64,000 nt of DNA from Diploscapter coronatus (GCA_964036155.1 OZ038422.1:83289201-83353200), one strand, 5' to 3'. Numbered from the stretch's first letter, positions 39,901 through 53,463 are shown. Notes: generated by a model from the sequence alone, not told the origin. Numbers and translations are program-made.

Positions 39901-42496
39901 ATAACAGCTTCTTGTATAGTAGAACTTATTTGAGAAGAAAACTATAGAATAGCGGAAGATAAGGCATTCCTGAATAGTTCATCTAGAGTCAAAATGAAAA
40001 GAAGGAAGAAATGCCAACTTTCAAGAAGTCGAAAATATGTGAAAAAGCTAGAAGATCAAAATAACGTTGATAATAAAGAGTGGAGAGGGTGAAAGATATG
40101 ATATGATATGATTGAAGGAAAGCTGTAATGATTGAAAGAAGCAGAAATCGACTGGAAACTGGCATAATTGCCAACATCTACATAGCACATCGATGAAAGG
40201 AAGCGGAGAAGTATGAGTAATTGTGTTAAGAACGTGAAAAGGAGGAGTAATGTAGTGTTGGGCAGGGGTGCTGAAATGAAGAAGGGGACAGAAGAACGGG
40301 GATGGATGGAGGAAAAGGAGGACACAACGGGGTCAGACCCAGGATGAGAGGAAAGAAGTTCATAATGACTGGAGAAACAGGGAGTGTAAAAGAGAAAGAG
40401 AACGAAAGAGACTGCAGACGCAGACTGATGCAGCTGATTGAAGGCAGGTAGATCATCACAGCGCCTAGAAGATTGAAAGGATTTTTTACAAAGCATCATC
40501 GCGAAACATTGATTTCCGAAGTCGAAAGAAAAGTTTGAGGTTTTTGAAGTTTTCTTTTCCAGAAGGAAATTTAACCTCGTTGTAAAAGATTACTTGGGTT
40601 TGCATCAATGATATTTTCATTAAAAAGTCTATGGCGCTTACACTAATTGATTTCAATATAATTTATAGTTTCAGATTTGATACAATTGCCTCGTTAGAAT
40701 TAGACTATCGATGATTCTTACGAAATACGTTTTACAGGTACAAGCAAATTGGTACAGGTATCGAGTAACTGAACACGATTTCGAAATCGTGAAAAAACTA
40801 GTCAGATTTGAGTGATCAAGGTAGAAAAGTGAGAGACACGTGAAAGGGATCGTGTGGGTTTTGAAAGGTGAAACATGGCAGGTAGGGGACGAACGACCAA
40901 CGGACGAATGAAGGTGCGTGGAATCGATCGCCTGCTGACTGGCGGAAAAAGGCAGCGTGTTTTCGGCAAACAACTGGACAACTGGACGGACGGCAGAAAA
41001 AACAGCGTGGAGAATTTCACCGACTCGCGCAGAGAGCCATAGTCGGGCATTTTTGCCACTCAGCTACTCTGCCTCTCATTCATTCATTTTTGAGTACCCC
41101 AAACGCCGCTTCTAACGACTTCGTGTACAAGTCAAAATTATCGCAAAACACGCAATTTTACAGAGATCGCACTAGATATTCTAGAACAGAGTGCACACGA
41201 TTTTAAAAATCCTTTAGAATTTTGAAGTCGAACTTCATGAACCTCGGTTCTCGTTGAAGCCACAAGGAGAACGCAGTAAGTTACGCATCATAAATTTCAA
41301 AATTGGCCATTAAACTTTGGAAAATAGTGGGTGATCTACGTGAAAACGATCGAAAAGACGTCATGAACGACATGAATGCTCTGTTATTTCATGCACTATT
41401 CTATTTGTCGAAAGTTAGAATAATGGGCCAAAGTAAATAGAAGAACGCCAATTATGAAACGCGAAATTTGCTAGGAAAAATTGTTGAAATGGCATTAGAG
41501 TAAAGTGACAGTTGGAGTTTTGCGGCATAGGAGGGAATCAATCGAAATATGAAACTGGTTTTCGGAATAAATTGCTTATAGTTTAGGACAATCTAAAAAA
41601 AATATGCTGAAAAAGTTGTAGGCAGTTATTATGATCATTTGGGTTAATAAAAGGATAGTTCTTCGCGCATTTTTCCATGATAAATCGATCAAATTCAGGA
41701 GAAAAGTGCATAAAGTGAGTTTGACTCGTTATAGCATGAATAATAGTTTTTTAAAGGAAAATCTAACAATAAAATGATGGTTTTGCGCATTTTTTGCATG
41801 ATGAACTAATAAAATTAGTGTATTTCCGTTACAACCCAAAGGGGGTAGAGCGAAAGGGAAGACAAATCTAAACACGGACAGAGGCAAATTGGATTCGCTT
41901 TGGACTGACAAAAATATGTATGAAGAATGAGAAGATAGAAGAGAAACGAGAAGAGAAGGGGGAAGGAAGACAACGAAGTGACTGGCAGAAACATTGCAGG
42001 AGAGACAATAAAGAGAGAAATTGAGAAGGAAGGGAAGAGAGGAGTAACAAAACTGGCAAAACTGCTAGGAAATGCGAGAATGAAGCTGAAATGCTAATGC
42101 AATGAATGACAAAGATGAGGGAAGGGTATTGTTGATCCAAAATAAACTCGATAATTGAAGTAGCAAGCAGCATCATTAGAAATTCGGGATTTGGGATTTT
42201 TCATTTGAGTATCGTAGGAGGAAAACTCAGTTTCTCTAATTAGGATGAAGATCAAAGTGAATATCGACTTATCAAAAATCGAAGAGCACTGAAGAGTGAA
42301 ATTCATGAAATTGGGATGAAGAACATCTTGATCACAATGAAATAGCATGATGAAAGGATGCATAAATGAGAGACGAAAGAGAAAAAAGAGACGAGAGAAA
42401 AGACCAAAAGCAATACGCGCACAAACAGACGGGGAAGTCGACTACTAATCGATAATACAGGTGAGGAGAGAAATAGAAAGGTTGAGCGAAGAGAGT

Positions 42497-42567
<71 letters not shown>

Positions 42568-43557
42568 ACCTTATGAATGAATGCCGCTAGCGAGGGAGGA
42601 AAAAGGGAAGGAGGCAGGGGAAACATGATTCATGACTGAAGAACTGCAGAAGATCGATATCGCTTGGACTACGGAACTGACGAAAAAGTGGACAAGACAC
42701 TGGAAAACTAGAGAACAACGAGACAATGAAGAGACCAAGAGATGCAGAAATAGCCTGAATTGCAAGTTAGAGAGACGGAGAAATGACAAAGTTGAGAGTT
42801 GAAAGCTGCAAAAACGAGGGACGGCCATCGCGAGGAATAGGAAATGAGTCGGAAGGGCGACAAAATGAGAAATAAACAGAAAATGCGAGAATTCGATTCG
42901 AATCCGAAAAATTTCGAGGAAGCGTTTCAATTTTCGACTTGGTCGCAGTAAAAGTATTATTGGAGTCGGGAAAAAATGATTGTTGCGATCGATTGAAATT
43001 TATGCGAAGGTACAGTTGAAAGACGTGCGCGTAGTCAAATTACGGTGAATAGGTTCGCGTTAAGAAGGTCGAATTATTGACACAAATGTGCTCAGCAAGG
43101 TTTTGCACAAATAAACTCTACTCTATTTGTAATGGAAAGTATGTTGAAAATATTGGAGATTGTGAAAGAATGTTCGGTATCTTTGAAGAGCAGAAAGAAG
43201 GAGCAATTCGGAAGGGTTTTATCAAGAGATTTCGCATGAATGAAATTCACCAATGAACGAATATATATGATACGAAGAATAATTAGCATTAAATTATAGG
43301 AAAAAAAACATCTATAATTCGCGCAAATATTTGAAAAGATAAAATTTCTAGGCTCATGAAATAGGCTGATATCAAATAAGCGACTGCATGAAAAATCTTT
43401 ATCGTAAATCATAAACCATTCAAACATTTTTGACATACCGAATTCAGGATGCACTTTCGGCCTGACGTCCGAGGCGATCATCTCGTGGGCCGAACAGGAC
43501 GAAGCAACGCGACTGCCTGTGTCCGGGATTGGAGATGTGGACGAAGTTGAACGGGGC
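27953..43557 (-). CDS. evi5: Evi5-family TBC-domain Rab GTPase-activating protein (5' end unresolved)
   Basis: Exons in transcript order: 43557-43439, 39583-39505, 38392-38293, 37955-37878, 37835-37707, 37552-37385, 37342-37211, 36814-36677, 36629-36540, 36379-36282, 36155-36095, 31306-31053, 30770-30605, 29874-29713, 29463-29191, 28996-28895, 28724-28563, 28520-28455, 28333-28217, 28012-27953. All phases agree over about 850 residues; human EVI5 has 810. The first exon shown enters in phase 2, so at least one 5' exon with the start codon is missing. Order of parts: Ser/Thr-rich N-terminus; the VEVLTKMEQLNR motif that precedes the TBC domain in EVI5/EVI5L; the TBC domain with arginine finger (ILRDIPRTYPE) and glutamine finger (VGYCQGSAF) intact; then a coiled coil opened by RLRTENRLLRQRIDYLE and SSALADRLVKGQV as in EVI5L. 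It should accelerate GTP hydrolysis on Rab11-type GTPases at endosomes or centrosomes (known for the family). Three introns use GC donors. A 4.8-kb intron holds a hAT-like element. Confidence 0.93.
32070..33055 (+). mobile_element. hAT-like non-autonomous DNA element, copy 1
   Basis: The element spans 32078-33047 (970 bp) and is flanked by an exact 8-bp target-site duplication, AGTAAAGT, at 32070-32077 and 33048-33055. Terminal inverted repeats are TAGGGACCGCCAAGCC on the left and the complement of TAGAGACCGCCAGCC on the right. An 8-bp duplication with TAGGG-type ends is typical of the hAT superfamily. No transposase frame is present, so it is non-autonomous. It sits in the intron between exons 11 and 12 of the Evi5 gene listed here. 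A 311-bp internal stretch (32388-32698) is bounded by a repeated GAAAAATCCTGCGGCGCC word, which suggests an internal duplication or insertion missing from the other copy. Confidence 0.88.
33056..36094 (-). other. Evi5 intron sequence, no nested gene
   Basis: Remainder of the long intron between exons 11 and 12 of the Evi5 gene. The sense (minus) strand is moderately pyrimidine-rich at 33300-33520 and 34840-35100, which produces long but meaningless open frames. No nested coding gene or RNA gene was recognised. Confidence 0.5.
39800..43430 (-). other. Evi5 first recognised intron, pyrimidine-rich in sense
   Basis: A 3.9-kb intron whose plus strand is purine-rich, so the transcript would be pyrimidine-rich. 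Frames such as 40056-40499 and 42303-42626 read as Ser/Leu/Phe-rich low complexity and follow from composition. It contains the (GA)n array listed separately. Confidence 0.5.
42505..42564 (+). repeat. (AG)n microsatellite
   Basis: About 30 uninterrupted AG dinucleotides at the centre of a purine-rich tract inside the Evi5 intron. It would be (CT)n in the transcript. Such arrays can adopt triplex structures or bind GAGA-type factors, but nothing else here shows a role. Confidence 0.95.
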
Positions 43558-46500
43558 CTAAAATGGAAAGAATTAGATAGGAAGGGCAGAGTCAAGGAGA
43601 ATGCAAATGAGTCAGACTGCTGCAGAATGACACTGACACAAATAGCTGAACGGAATCAATGGAAGACAGGAAATGAAAGGAAAGGCAAGGCGCCAAAAAT
43701 GGTAGTGACATTGAAATTGCCAAGAAACAAGCGATTTTGCTGTACAGAAATGTAGGAGTTTGCAGAAAATTTAAAAGAAAACTGACGCTGTCTACGAAAA
43801 TTCAATTTTCAAGTACAAGAGATTAAAATGAAGTCAATTTTAAATGATTTATCAGAAACGACAAGTATGGAAATCCAACCCAGAGAAATCGAGATAATGC
43901 ATATGTTGAAATTTTGTAAAACATAATAGTCGCGGCCAAGTTTGAAAGTCGTGATTATGATGAAGTTCGGGCACGCTCATTTATTGTGGATCAATTTGAA
44001 TAGAATTTTGCTATATTTCCTCACTGAACTGTAAATTCTTAGTTTTGCTCAAACTTGTTTATTTATGATAACTAAATACACTATGCTCGATTCTTAATCA
44101 CGACTATTCGAAACTATTACCATCGCTGTAAGAATTTTCCAAAAGAATTACAGATTTTAGATCAATATGACTGAACTTTAAATGCTGTTTCCGTTGACAA
44201 AAAGGCATTTACGTTCAAATGATGAATGTGGAGCACGTCGATTCAAAGATGGTTGGACTAAGACAACAACCTGACAACTGGGAAAATTAATGAAGGGGAT
44301 TCTAGAATACTCGAAAGAAGCGCAAATGACGGCAAAAGTGAAGGAGAAATCGAGAGGTCGAAAGGGAAAAGAGAGGCAGACTGTTGATGTTATCGGTAGA
44401 GTCATAAGAGGAATAGAGGGATGGGGAAGGCAAGCAGATCGAATCGCACCCGATTCAGACCGATTATTCTCGATTAGGCAAAAACCGAGGATCGCTAGCC
44501 CGAATGGGTGGAATCAGGCACGACGAGGAAAAAGCGCCAATTCTCGCAATTCAAAACCCGAATTTCCATCGATTTCAAACGGGAATTTATTTAAGGAAAA
44601 GCGAAAGTTCTCCACCTGCAGTTTGAAAAATAGTCAGAAAAATTGCGTGGTTTGCTTTGGAAACAACGATTTTTAATGAACAGTAATAAAAGCGCGAGGT
44701 TTTGAACTGGTAGAGAGATAAGCAAGCGAGAGTTATAAAGTAAAATGACTAAAAGAACAAATAAACGGTGAAAAGGAGAAGGCAAAGGAAAGGGGATGTG
44801 GGAGGGAAGATGAACACATTCAGAAAGGCGAGGGAGATGATAATAGGCATTTCGAATTAAAATTGGGGACATCGTTCGAAAGCTGAAGAGAAGAAAAAGA
44901 AGAGATAGAAAACGAAGAAATTGCGAAGAAAAGTGAATGAGTAGGTAGAAATGGAATTGGAGAAGAAAGACTGTAGAAAATGAGAGGTGCACAGAAACAA
45001 TGGGTGGACAAAAATTGTGAAAGAGGAAGACGGAAAAGTGAGAAGACAAAAGGAGTTGCAGGTCGATTGGAGATGAATTGAATCCGAAACAGAACAGAAC
45101 AATCCACACGGTGTTTACGCGCAGCTGCAGTCACGCAGCGCGGAAGAATGAAGGAGAGAGAAGGGAAAGTGGAGAGACGCGGAGAAGGCGATGCGGAAAG
45201 AGGGCGGAAGAGTAGTGACTGCGCGAAAAGAGCTGAGAGGAAGAAGTGCAAAAACCAGCGCGAATACGACACACGGATGACGAGAGAAGGGGAAACAGAG
45301 AGGCAGAGATACAAAAGATGAAGGGATTTTTTGAAAGAGAACGAATTGAAAAAGAAAAAGGAAAAGAAAGCTTGCGGAAGTTTGAAAAGTGGACGAGAGA
45401 GGAAGGAAGATAGGCCTAGGCGCGGCGAAATGGACGACGGTTCGACCGATTCGATCGACGGCCTGCGTCCCTTTCCCTCGGCCAATTGAGCTAATCCCTC
45501 TTATCGCAAACAACAACTAGCAAATAGCAAACAAAATACTACCAAATAGCAAATACTCGCAAAGGGATATCGATTTGAGTTTAGAGCTAGAGTAGGATAA
45601 ACCGCCTAAATTTAGGAAAAACGCGTAGTTTGTGAAATTTTGAGCTGTCTAGTTTTTTCGACTTACAGGGATGTGACATATCGAGGATGATGAACTGTCA
45701 TAGTATGAAAGTGTGAGCATTACTTGTCGCCTATTTAGCATGAAGTGAGACAAGCGAGGAATCTTGCTCAAGTCGAGACGATTTTATTTCAAACTGAGAA
45801 AATCGAGTATATTGGCATGGTGCCTATTCAAAACCACACAAATAAGGAGCCAATTCAATACCAACTGAAAATTTGTTGATTTTCTGAAACTGAAGATGAA
45901 ATAAACAGCGTTCAGAGTAATTGGAAAAGACAGCTGCTAAAAATGACAAAAAAATCAGCAGATTAATTGAAACCCCCACCTTCACAAGAAAAAGAAGGTC
46001 GATAAGAGAGAATCAAGAATTGCATCTAATCAGAGTCAGACGAAAAAGAGAAAACTTAACCCGAAACCATTGCATAAAAGAGAACAAGTGCCGTAAACTT
46101 CTATGCAAATTTGTAGGAAAACGAAGAAATCAAACGATACTCCGAAAAACGTGTGTAATGGTAAGGCAATGCGGCGTATTGCTTTAGCCTTACAGCGAAA
46201 TTCCACGCTTATTGAGAAAAATACCTAATGGCGAATGGGTGCAATTGAAAAGTGACAAGGGGTAATGTGGAAGGCAACGCAAAGGAGAAGAAGATGCATT
46301 CAGCATACAATACACGAACGAACAAATAGGCACACTTACCAGAATCGCTCGAAATACGAATGCGAAGAGATGCCGAATAGAGACGATGACGGCGAAGTGG
46401 AGGTCGATACCATTTCGGGAAGGAAAGGAAACGAGGATAGAGGGGAGAAGAATTGACACGCACACCGAGAGGAGAAGCGGAGGGCCGAAAAAGTCACACC

Positions 46501-46900
46501 TCGGAGCCGAGCTCGGAGCGGAGCGAAGCGAAGCGAGAAGAGTGACGAATCGACCACCGCGCAGAGCAAAGGTACTGCAAACAACAAACTGACCGACTCT
46601 GACTGCGATTGACAAGACGATCAAAATAAACTTTGCTATCGAGTGAAATGTGGGAATGCGAATCGAGGGATATATTGCAGAAAAGGAAGTGACCCCCGCC
46701 CGCCTTCTTCTAGAACTTTTTCTTGAAAGGGCGTTTTTGCTAGTGGTCCCGCCTCTAAGCGTTTTCAAAAGAAACAAATTTGGTGATTCAAGAAGAAAAA
46801 GGCTGGCAATGTGATGCTTTACAAAAAATGAACGATGAAACATAATCTTATGTGAACACCACATAGATAGAGATACAAATTCGTAATAATTTTAAGAGTT
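43558..46900 (-). other. Upstream of the first recognised Evi5 exon, strongly pyrimidine-rich in sense
   Basis: Continues the purine/pyrimidine asymmetry (minus strand C/T-rich at 44600-45500 and 46200-46860). The missing start exon and promoter of the Evi5 gene probably lie here or further upstream. A GC-richer patch at 46440-46600 could be a promoter, but no ATG exon ending in the required phase 2 was found. Confidence 0.4.
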
Positions 46901-49900
46901 ATAAGGCCAATCAAAAAGTTGACAAACGATTGATTTGAAGTTCATTTTTTCAAGAACTAGAGAAAATTGCTAATATCTAGGTAGAGCGAGTTGAATGGAT
47001 TTCAATTTCTATCGGTAAACGAAAACTTTATTGAAAAATGCGGAAAACGAAAAATAGGAAGATCGTTTGTCTGAATGAATCCTCGCTGCACTAGAGGCAT
47101 AGAGACATTGCAGAGTGGAAGTGTGGTGGATGAAATTGAGAATAAAAATAAAAGCACAACAGAACAGACGACGACACGCAAATATGCAAAGCAACAGAGA
47201 ATAGAGGCGATTATAAACTTGTTATGCAAAGAGAATCACGGAGAATCAATAAGGATGATCCTGTCCTTCGCTTAGCGTTAGACCGCTTCTTCCGATTCCT
47301 GCCATTGCCGCAGACCACTTGCCGCATTCGAACGCCTAACGGACAATAAGTCGATCAGCAATGGGTGGAAAAAGTGCATAATGGGAATTATTCGCAAGGT
47401 TAAAGATGACCAAAACAGATTAGGATTTAGGATGAGATGGAGGATTGAATTTTTTCTTTAGAAATAATCGAAAATTTCGAAGCATCTCTATCCTGATTGG
47501 GATATTGTCAGATCGAAAAATCTTACGTTTTCCACAAGATGTCTGTCAAAAATGTTCCAATTATCTCACTTTCACCTACAATCTCACAGATAAGAGATCA
47601 GAAAATATCGAAAAAAGAGTAATTTTGCAAAACTGAAAACTTTTGGCTACCCCAAATCTTTGAAAGCAAGTGTCAACAGCTAATTACTATCCTCCTCATC
47701 AGAGGATTAGGATAAAAGGCGCAAAATTTTTTGAGAGGATCCGAAAGGAAACTGCATAGCCAGTGGGCGTTCCTTTATGAGAGAACAGTTTTACATGATT
47801 AAAAAAACATCTTTTCAGATATACTCATCAAAGAAAAGGAAAGTCAACAGCTGTGTCCCCCACCTCCCTGTATCATTGGAAGCCAAAACATGAAAGGTTA
47901 ACGATGAAGCTTGGCGATTTTTTCGCGAGATGTAGATGATTATCGAGATAGCGAAAGTGATGATGAACAGTTACGATGATTTATGCCGCCATCCTAGCTG
48001 TCAACACGTGTAGCATGAGATAATACTCTCGTATATTTTAATAAACGAATAAAAGTCGCTTCGATTGTTGCTGCAAATCAATGCAATTTTTAGGAGAAAA
48101 CCCCTTGCGCGATTTTGCCCTACAATCACTCGCGATTCATCACCATTTCTCTGATATGCAAATAAAATCGATGCTAAGAGCCATAAATGTGCAATTTTAT
48201 GCCACAACAAATTGGAAAATATCGATAGTTTGACAGTAACGAACGGGAAATCGAACGAACACAATGCAAACTTTTGATATTTAAGAGACGAAAACAGCGG
48301 ACGAAAAGGAGAAGACAAGCAGCCACGCAGCCAAAGGCCCACAGGCAATTGCAATTAGTCAGCACAAAGGCAGAGGCAAACTTGACGATTCGATTGGAAA
48401 GTTCTAATGTCTCCATTCCAAACAAAAACAAAGTGAAAATAAAAGTTTGACCGAAGTAATGGCTTCAAACGCATAGAAATTTTAGTAAAAGTCAGAATGA
48501 TTAACAATTTTGACAAAATTTCTAGAAATCAAAATGACGGAATTCAAGAAAAATCCCATCATATGCTTATGATAGAAACTGGAAAGTTCGGAAAACCCCA
48601 GCCCAATTTTTGCGTGATGGTATTTATCATAAGCTTAAAAAGTGTATAAAAGTAAGCAATTATGTCTAGCAAAAATTGAATTGAAAATGCCAAATATTGA
48701 AATGAAATCGGAAAAATTGCTACAATGAATGATGGGATTTGATGGGTTATTCGATTAGTGCGGAATTATTCGAATGATTGAATGAAGTGAAGAGAAAGGA
48801 AAAGCCGTGAAAGAAGAAAAATATAATTGGGGAAAGAGAGATCGGAAAAGAAACAGAACTTGTGAAGAGGAGAGATGTTTGCCTTGGGCAAGCCAGAGAT
48901 GTGACTGTTTATTTTCGCATTTTCACACTGGCTCTCCTCTTCGTAATAGCCAGCTAATTAGTTCGGATTTAATGCAACTATCCAATTATCTTCTAAGTTC
49001 ATAATTTACTTATCGAGTTATCCTGAAGAAAAACCCAAAATTTTCTTAATGAGAAACCTAAAACTTGAATTTCTCCATTTAAGTTTTTTTATACTTTCAG
49101 AACTTTGATTTAGTAGTTGCCTAAAATAGCGCTTTTCTAATGAAATATTCTGCCAAGAAAATCAAAGCAGATGATAAATTCTTGAAAGCTAGAAAATATC
49201 TATGATAGCCCGAAGCTTCAAATATCGCAAATATAGAAGGTACATGAAATGTGTTAGTTGATGCGAATTAGCGAATTGCAACAACAATTCATAATATCGT
49301 TTTCAGTTTGTCATGATGAATCAATATATATCGTAGAGTAAAGCCAGGTTAAGTTGCAACAAGTAAGCAACGTGAAGGATCGTTCGTAATGTATGAAGGA
49401 AATAATGAGGATTCTCCATTAGCGCGCGCGGCGATTTTTAGAGAAAAAAAAAACCACAGTCCCTGAGGCAATTATCGCAGAAGCACAAAATCGTCGAGAA
49501 TCTCGAGAAAAGTAGACGGTTTTATGACGATGAGACGATTAGCTAAAAATGCTTCATACCCTAGTGCCTGCCTCGAGAAGCGAGAGTATAGGGCCGAGAA
49601 AATGCTGCAAAAACGATGAAGAGGGAGGAGAAGGCTGGTTTGCAGAAGAAATGCGACTGAAGAAGAGGCTGCAATGCAATTCTCGAAGACTAATGCGGGC
49701 GAAAATCGCTGCGGAATCGAGATCATCTAATTATAATAAATCGTTTAGAGAGTAAAAAACGGAAATTACTGTTAGCAACAATACCAGTAAACAAAACCGA
49801 ACGTGGAAACGACAAAAAATCGCATTCTCTCAAAAATTTCATTCGAGGGGAATAGATTGCAAAAACGACGAATGAAAAATAAATGAATAAGATAACGAAA

Positions 49901-50376
49901 AACATTGTAGTCGTTTTCGAACTACTTTTACGAGTCGTGCGCACCGGAAAGTTGTAAGTCTGGAGATTTCAAAGTGCCAAATGGCGGACTAACGAAGAAC
50001 GAGTTGTCCTGGCAACAAGGCCAGCGATACTCAAATCCCTCTTATATTTCCCCGCATATTCGAAAATTATTTGCTATTTTGTACTATGAGATTGCGAAAT
50101 ATCATGTCATTAGCGCAAAATAAAAGTTATTGCGTCAGAACTCTAACGTAATTTATTACGATGCTCAACTCCATACTTGAAATAAAACAACAAAAAATCA
50201 AAACAGCAACAAAACAATATTCTAATATCATGGTTATCGATGGTAAAATATAGATAAAGCTGACATTAGATATCATTAATAAAATAGCGATAAAACTGCT
50301 AAAGCAGAGATAGAACTGACCTTGAAATATGTAGGTTGAAAATGAAACCTCGTCCTTCGACTGACTGTTCAGTGGT
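46900..50376. other. Intergenic, no gene recognised
   Basis: AT-rich sequence between the presumed 5' region of the Evi5 gene and the 3' end of the F-box-like gene. Only short, unsupported frames occur. No repeats or RNA genes recognised. Confidence 0.45.
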
Positions 50377-53300
50377 TTAGGTGATTCTGATGTCGATGAA
50401 AGTGCCGTCGACCAGGGACTCGGGCTCGTCGACGAATGCCAGTGTGGTTGCCTCCGTGTAGCGCAGATCCAGATTCCAGGTAGTCGTGCCAGTGCGAATT
50501 TTGTATCTGAACATTAAGTGGTCGTTTAATGAAATCTAGAATATGAAATTTGACAATTCTTCATATAGGATCTGTAATATGAGAAGAGTGGAATACTGCA
50601 AAATTGACATCGAAGTTTGGTCTAGTTGTTTGTAATTCAACAAGAAAAATAAAAGTGTTTTCGGTAAATTTCGAAATACCTAGATGGATATCATTTTGTA
50701 AAGTTTGAATTTATCGAGAAAAAAAATAAATTTACCGAGAAACGAAGACTTCTCAAAGCTTGACCCACAAAAATAATGCATCTATTCGAAAGATAAAAAG
50801 AAGATATGCTCTTTTACTCTCAATCAGATTTGGGATTTTTCCACCGCAAAAATTCGGCCATCTCTCTCGTTCCATTATTAAGGGTAGTAATACAAAACTG
50901 ACTGAAATAATTCATCGCATAAGGGATATTTTTTGTGGGTCGTTTTGAGAAGTCTGGAAACACAATTTACCTCTTGTCCCATCCACGGCATTGGACTTCG
51001 GAATACTTGACGTTGGGCGCGGTGTCGAGAACTCCCTTGATCGCATTCCAGTTCAGCTTGTCCTCCTCGAACTTCGTGAACCAGATCGTCCAGGTGCGTG
51101 GCTTGAAGGGAGCGACTCGCATCAGGTCCTCAATTTTCAAATTTGGTATTTTTGAATGACTATTTGTCAAATCATATTAGGATTGCACGACAGTGCCCAC
51201 ATAATGTGATATGGAATTCTGTACAATGCGATTTTTTTTTTGAAATGATCAAATGTGGAATCGCAGAGGAAAGATTTACCGAGAGGAAAGAGATGAGATG
51301 GATAGTGCCGTTGTTGACTTTGATCGACCTGGCACGCGAGTTGATGAGCACATTGAAATGCTCCTGCTCGAATCCGGACAGCTCCCAACGCTGAACATGA
51401 ATTTGATTGCTTCAACTTGTCACTAGAAAAACATCGTAAATTTTAAATCTACCGTATTAGCGAAGTGCGGCATGCGAAGGACACTCTTGAGCAGTCCGGA
51501 AGTCATCTGGCAGTGGATTTCAACGACATCTAAAAAGAAAAAAAAACACTTGAATTTCTCATCATTTTCTGATGATTACAAGATGCTCATCTTTTTCTCA
51601 TTTTCTATGATAAATTCACCGTGATGAAAAACAGAAAATGCTGCAAGAATGCAACATGAAGATTGGTATTGCAAAATGCGAAGAAAAAGGAAACTCGACT
51701 GCCTACTATTCTGGAAGAAGGCTTTGTTCGCGAAGTGCTGTTCGTATTCCATGCCCAAGAACGTGTTGTCCAATCTGCTTCCAGTGCGAATCTTCTTCTC
51801 GTCGAAATTCGCCCTCAGAGTTGCGAAAATGTCGAGCAAATGCCACTTCGGCGACATGAACAAGTCCTGGAGCAAAAATTGAAAATTTTCGTTTCACATA
51901 TTTTTCTTGATCAGGAAAAATGAATATAGGACAGCCTATCAAAAATTCGACCCGCAAAAACTCGCAGAAGACAACAGTGTGCTATATTGAGAGAGGAAAA
52001 GATCATGTCTTATTTTCCTCTTTCGAAAGGATGCACTATTTTCCTAGTGGGTCAATTTGCGCGGATTTATGTGGATCGAATCCCGGGAAGTGTGAGGTAT
52101 GATGATTTGTAAAGAAGATGAAAATGTACAGATTTAGAGTTGGCAGAACTATCAGTCGGGGGTGTTTGAGGGAGAAATTTTTTGCAGAAATGGAAAGAAT
52201 ATTCAGATCCTCAGCACAAGTTTTTCTATGATAAATTTTTCGAGCGGAAATGTCTACGTTGAATATTCTCTCCATCTCTTTTGCCTGGTAAATTCTCATT
52301 TTTCAAGATAAGAAATCGACTTACAATATCGAGTTTGCCGACATCGGCTCTGCCCAGGAACATGTGCAGATTGACAGCGGGTACGGGCTCCTTCTTCTTG
52401 ACCAGACCTGCCTTCTCCACTGCGAATCGATCGAAGTTGAGCGATCGCTTTCCGTCGAAATTCCTCTCGATGCAGCCTGAATCCAATGAATTTGCAAATT
52501 TGTGCAAATTACAAACATTGCATTCAAAATGGTTTCGGCATTATCTTAGTTTTTCATTGTTCAAACATGAAAGAATGAAAAAGTTAAAAGATCTTTCTGT
52601 ACAGTTTCAGGGCAAAGAAAATGATAAGGCAACGATGCGACGCGGAAGAATAATAAAGCTCTATTCAAATTTGTATTATTTTTTTCTTGGAAATGCTAGT
52701 TGAATGCAAGCTTTAAATCGTGCAGTCTTTCAAGCAACCACTCTACAATGATCAATTTCGGTAAACTCACGATATCTGTAGTAGTCGAGGAAGACCTTGT
52801 AGACCTTCTCGTCCTCTTGAGTGGGCGGGCCCTCGCGAATGATGCAGCGAATGGACTCGTTGCGGATCGAGCCGCGCGACTTGTCCGTCTTCTCCGGATT
52901 CTTCCACTCGATGCCGAAAGAGTATGTATCCTGAAAAATGATTTATTGTTGGACTTTTCAAGCATTAATTAGTTCAGGCGACAAGTTTTGAATGAACTGC
53001 TGAACTGAAAGATACAAATGATTATTTCATTGTGTGCACTTGCAATGATTCGGTTGTTACATGCCTTCATAGCTGTTCAGGTTTCTGACTGGCTGTATTT
53101 CACTGCCAGTGATTGTCAGTAGATACGTCTGTCAACCTAGTGCTGTTGCTTCCTCTATCTCTTTGACTATTTTGTGCAGATTAATTTGGTCATTCAATTC
53201 CTCTCGAAAATTGCCATGTTTTCTTCGAATTTCTCTCACGTTTTGACCAATTTGCCTGTGCTCATGTCCCCACTCACCTTTCCATCCTCGAAGGAGTGAA

Positions 53301-53463
53301 CCTTCATTCCCTTGATGTCGATTTTCGGTTCGAGTGCCGTGGGCAGATGATCCTTCACGACTTGCATCATCTGCTTGGTCGTCCAGGCCAATTCTTCCAC
53401 GTCTCGGAAAGACAAGAACTGACAGCTAAGCGCAACGACGTCGGCCGGCAACCCGCTCAGCAT
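50377..53463 (-). CDS. F-box-like protein with an uncharacterised C-terminal domain
   Basis: Eight exons in transcript order: 53463-53278, 52930-52771, 52476-52325, 51866-51707, 51529-51453, 51390-51280, 51128-50971, 50506-50377, all in consistent phase, giving 377 residues. The N-terminus MLSGLPADVVALSCQFLSFR followed by DVEELAWTTKQMMQVV has the F-box pattern (Leu-Pro near the start, FLSFRDVEELAWT core), predicting binding to Skp1 and recruitment of a substrate to an SCF ubiquitin ligase. The remaining 310 residues are not low-complexity and show alternating hydrophobic strands with WELSGFEQEHFNVLINSR and CRGWDKRYKIRTGTTTWNL. This suggests a folded domain of the kind found after F-boxes in large nematode families, but no named domain was recognised. 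One acceptor (before exon 7, ATTGAG) is weak. A transposon copy ends 63 bp upstream of the ATG. Confidence 0.82.

Noticed and set aside
39989..42930. Several long minus-strand frames (147, 107, 119 codons)
   Set aside because: They lie in a purine-rich intron of the Evi5 gene and consist of Ser/Phe/Leu low complexity, including the (AG)n array.
44591..46864. 172-, 221- and 224-codon minus-strand frames
   Set aside because: Same composition artefact upstream of the first recognised Evi5 exon. The one starting near 45485 begins GRRPSIESVEPSSISPR and might hide a true 5' exon, but it has no ATG and no donor in the needed phase.
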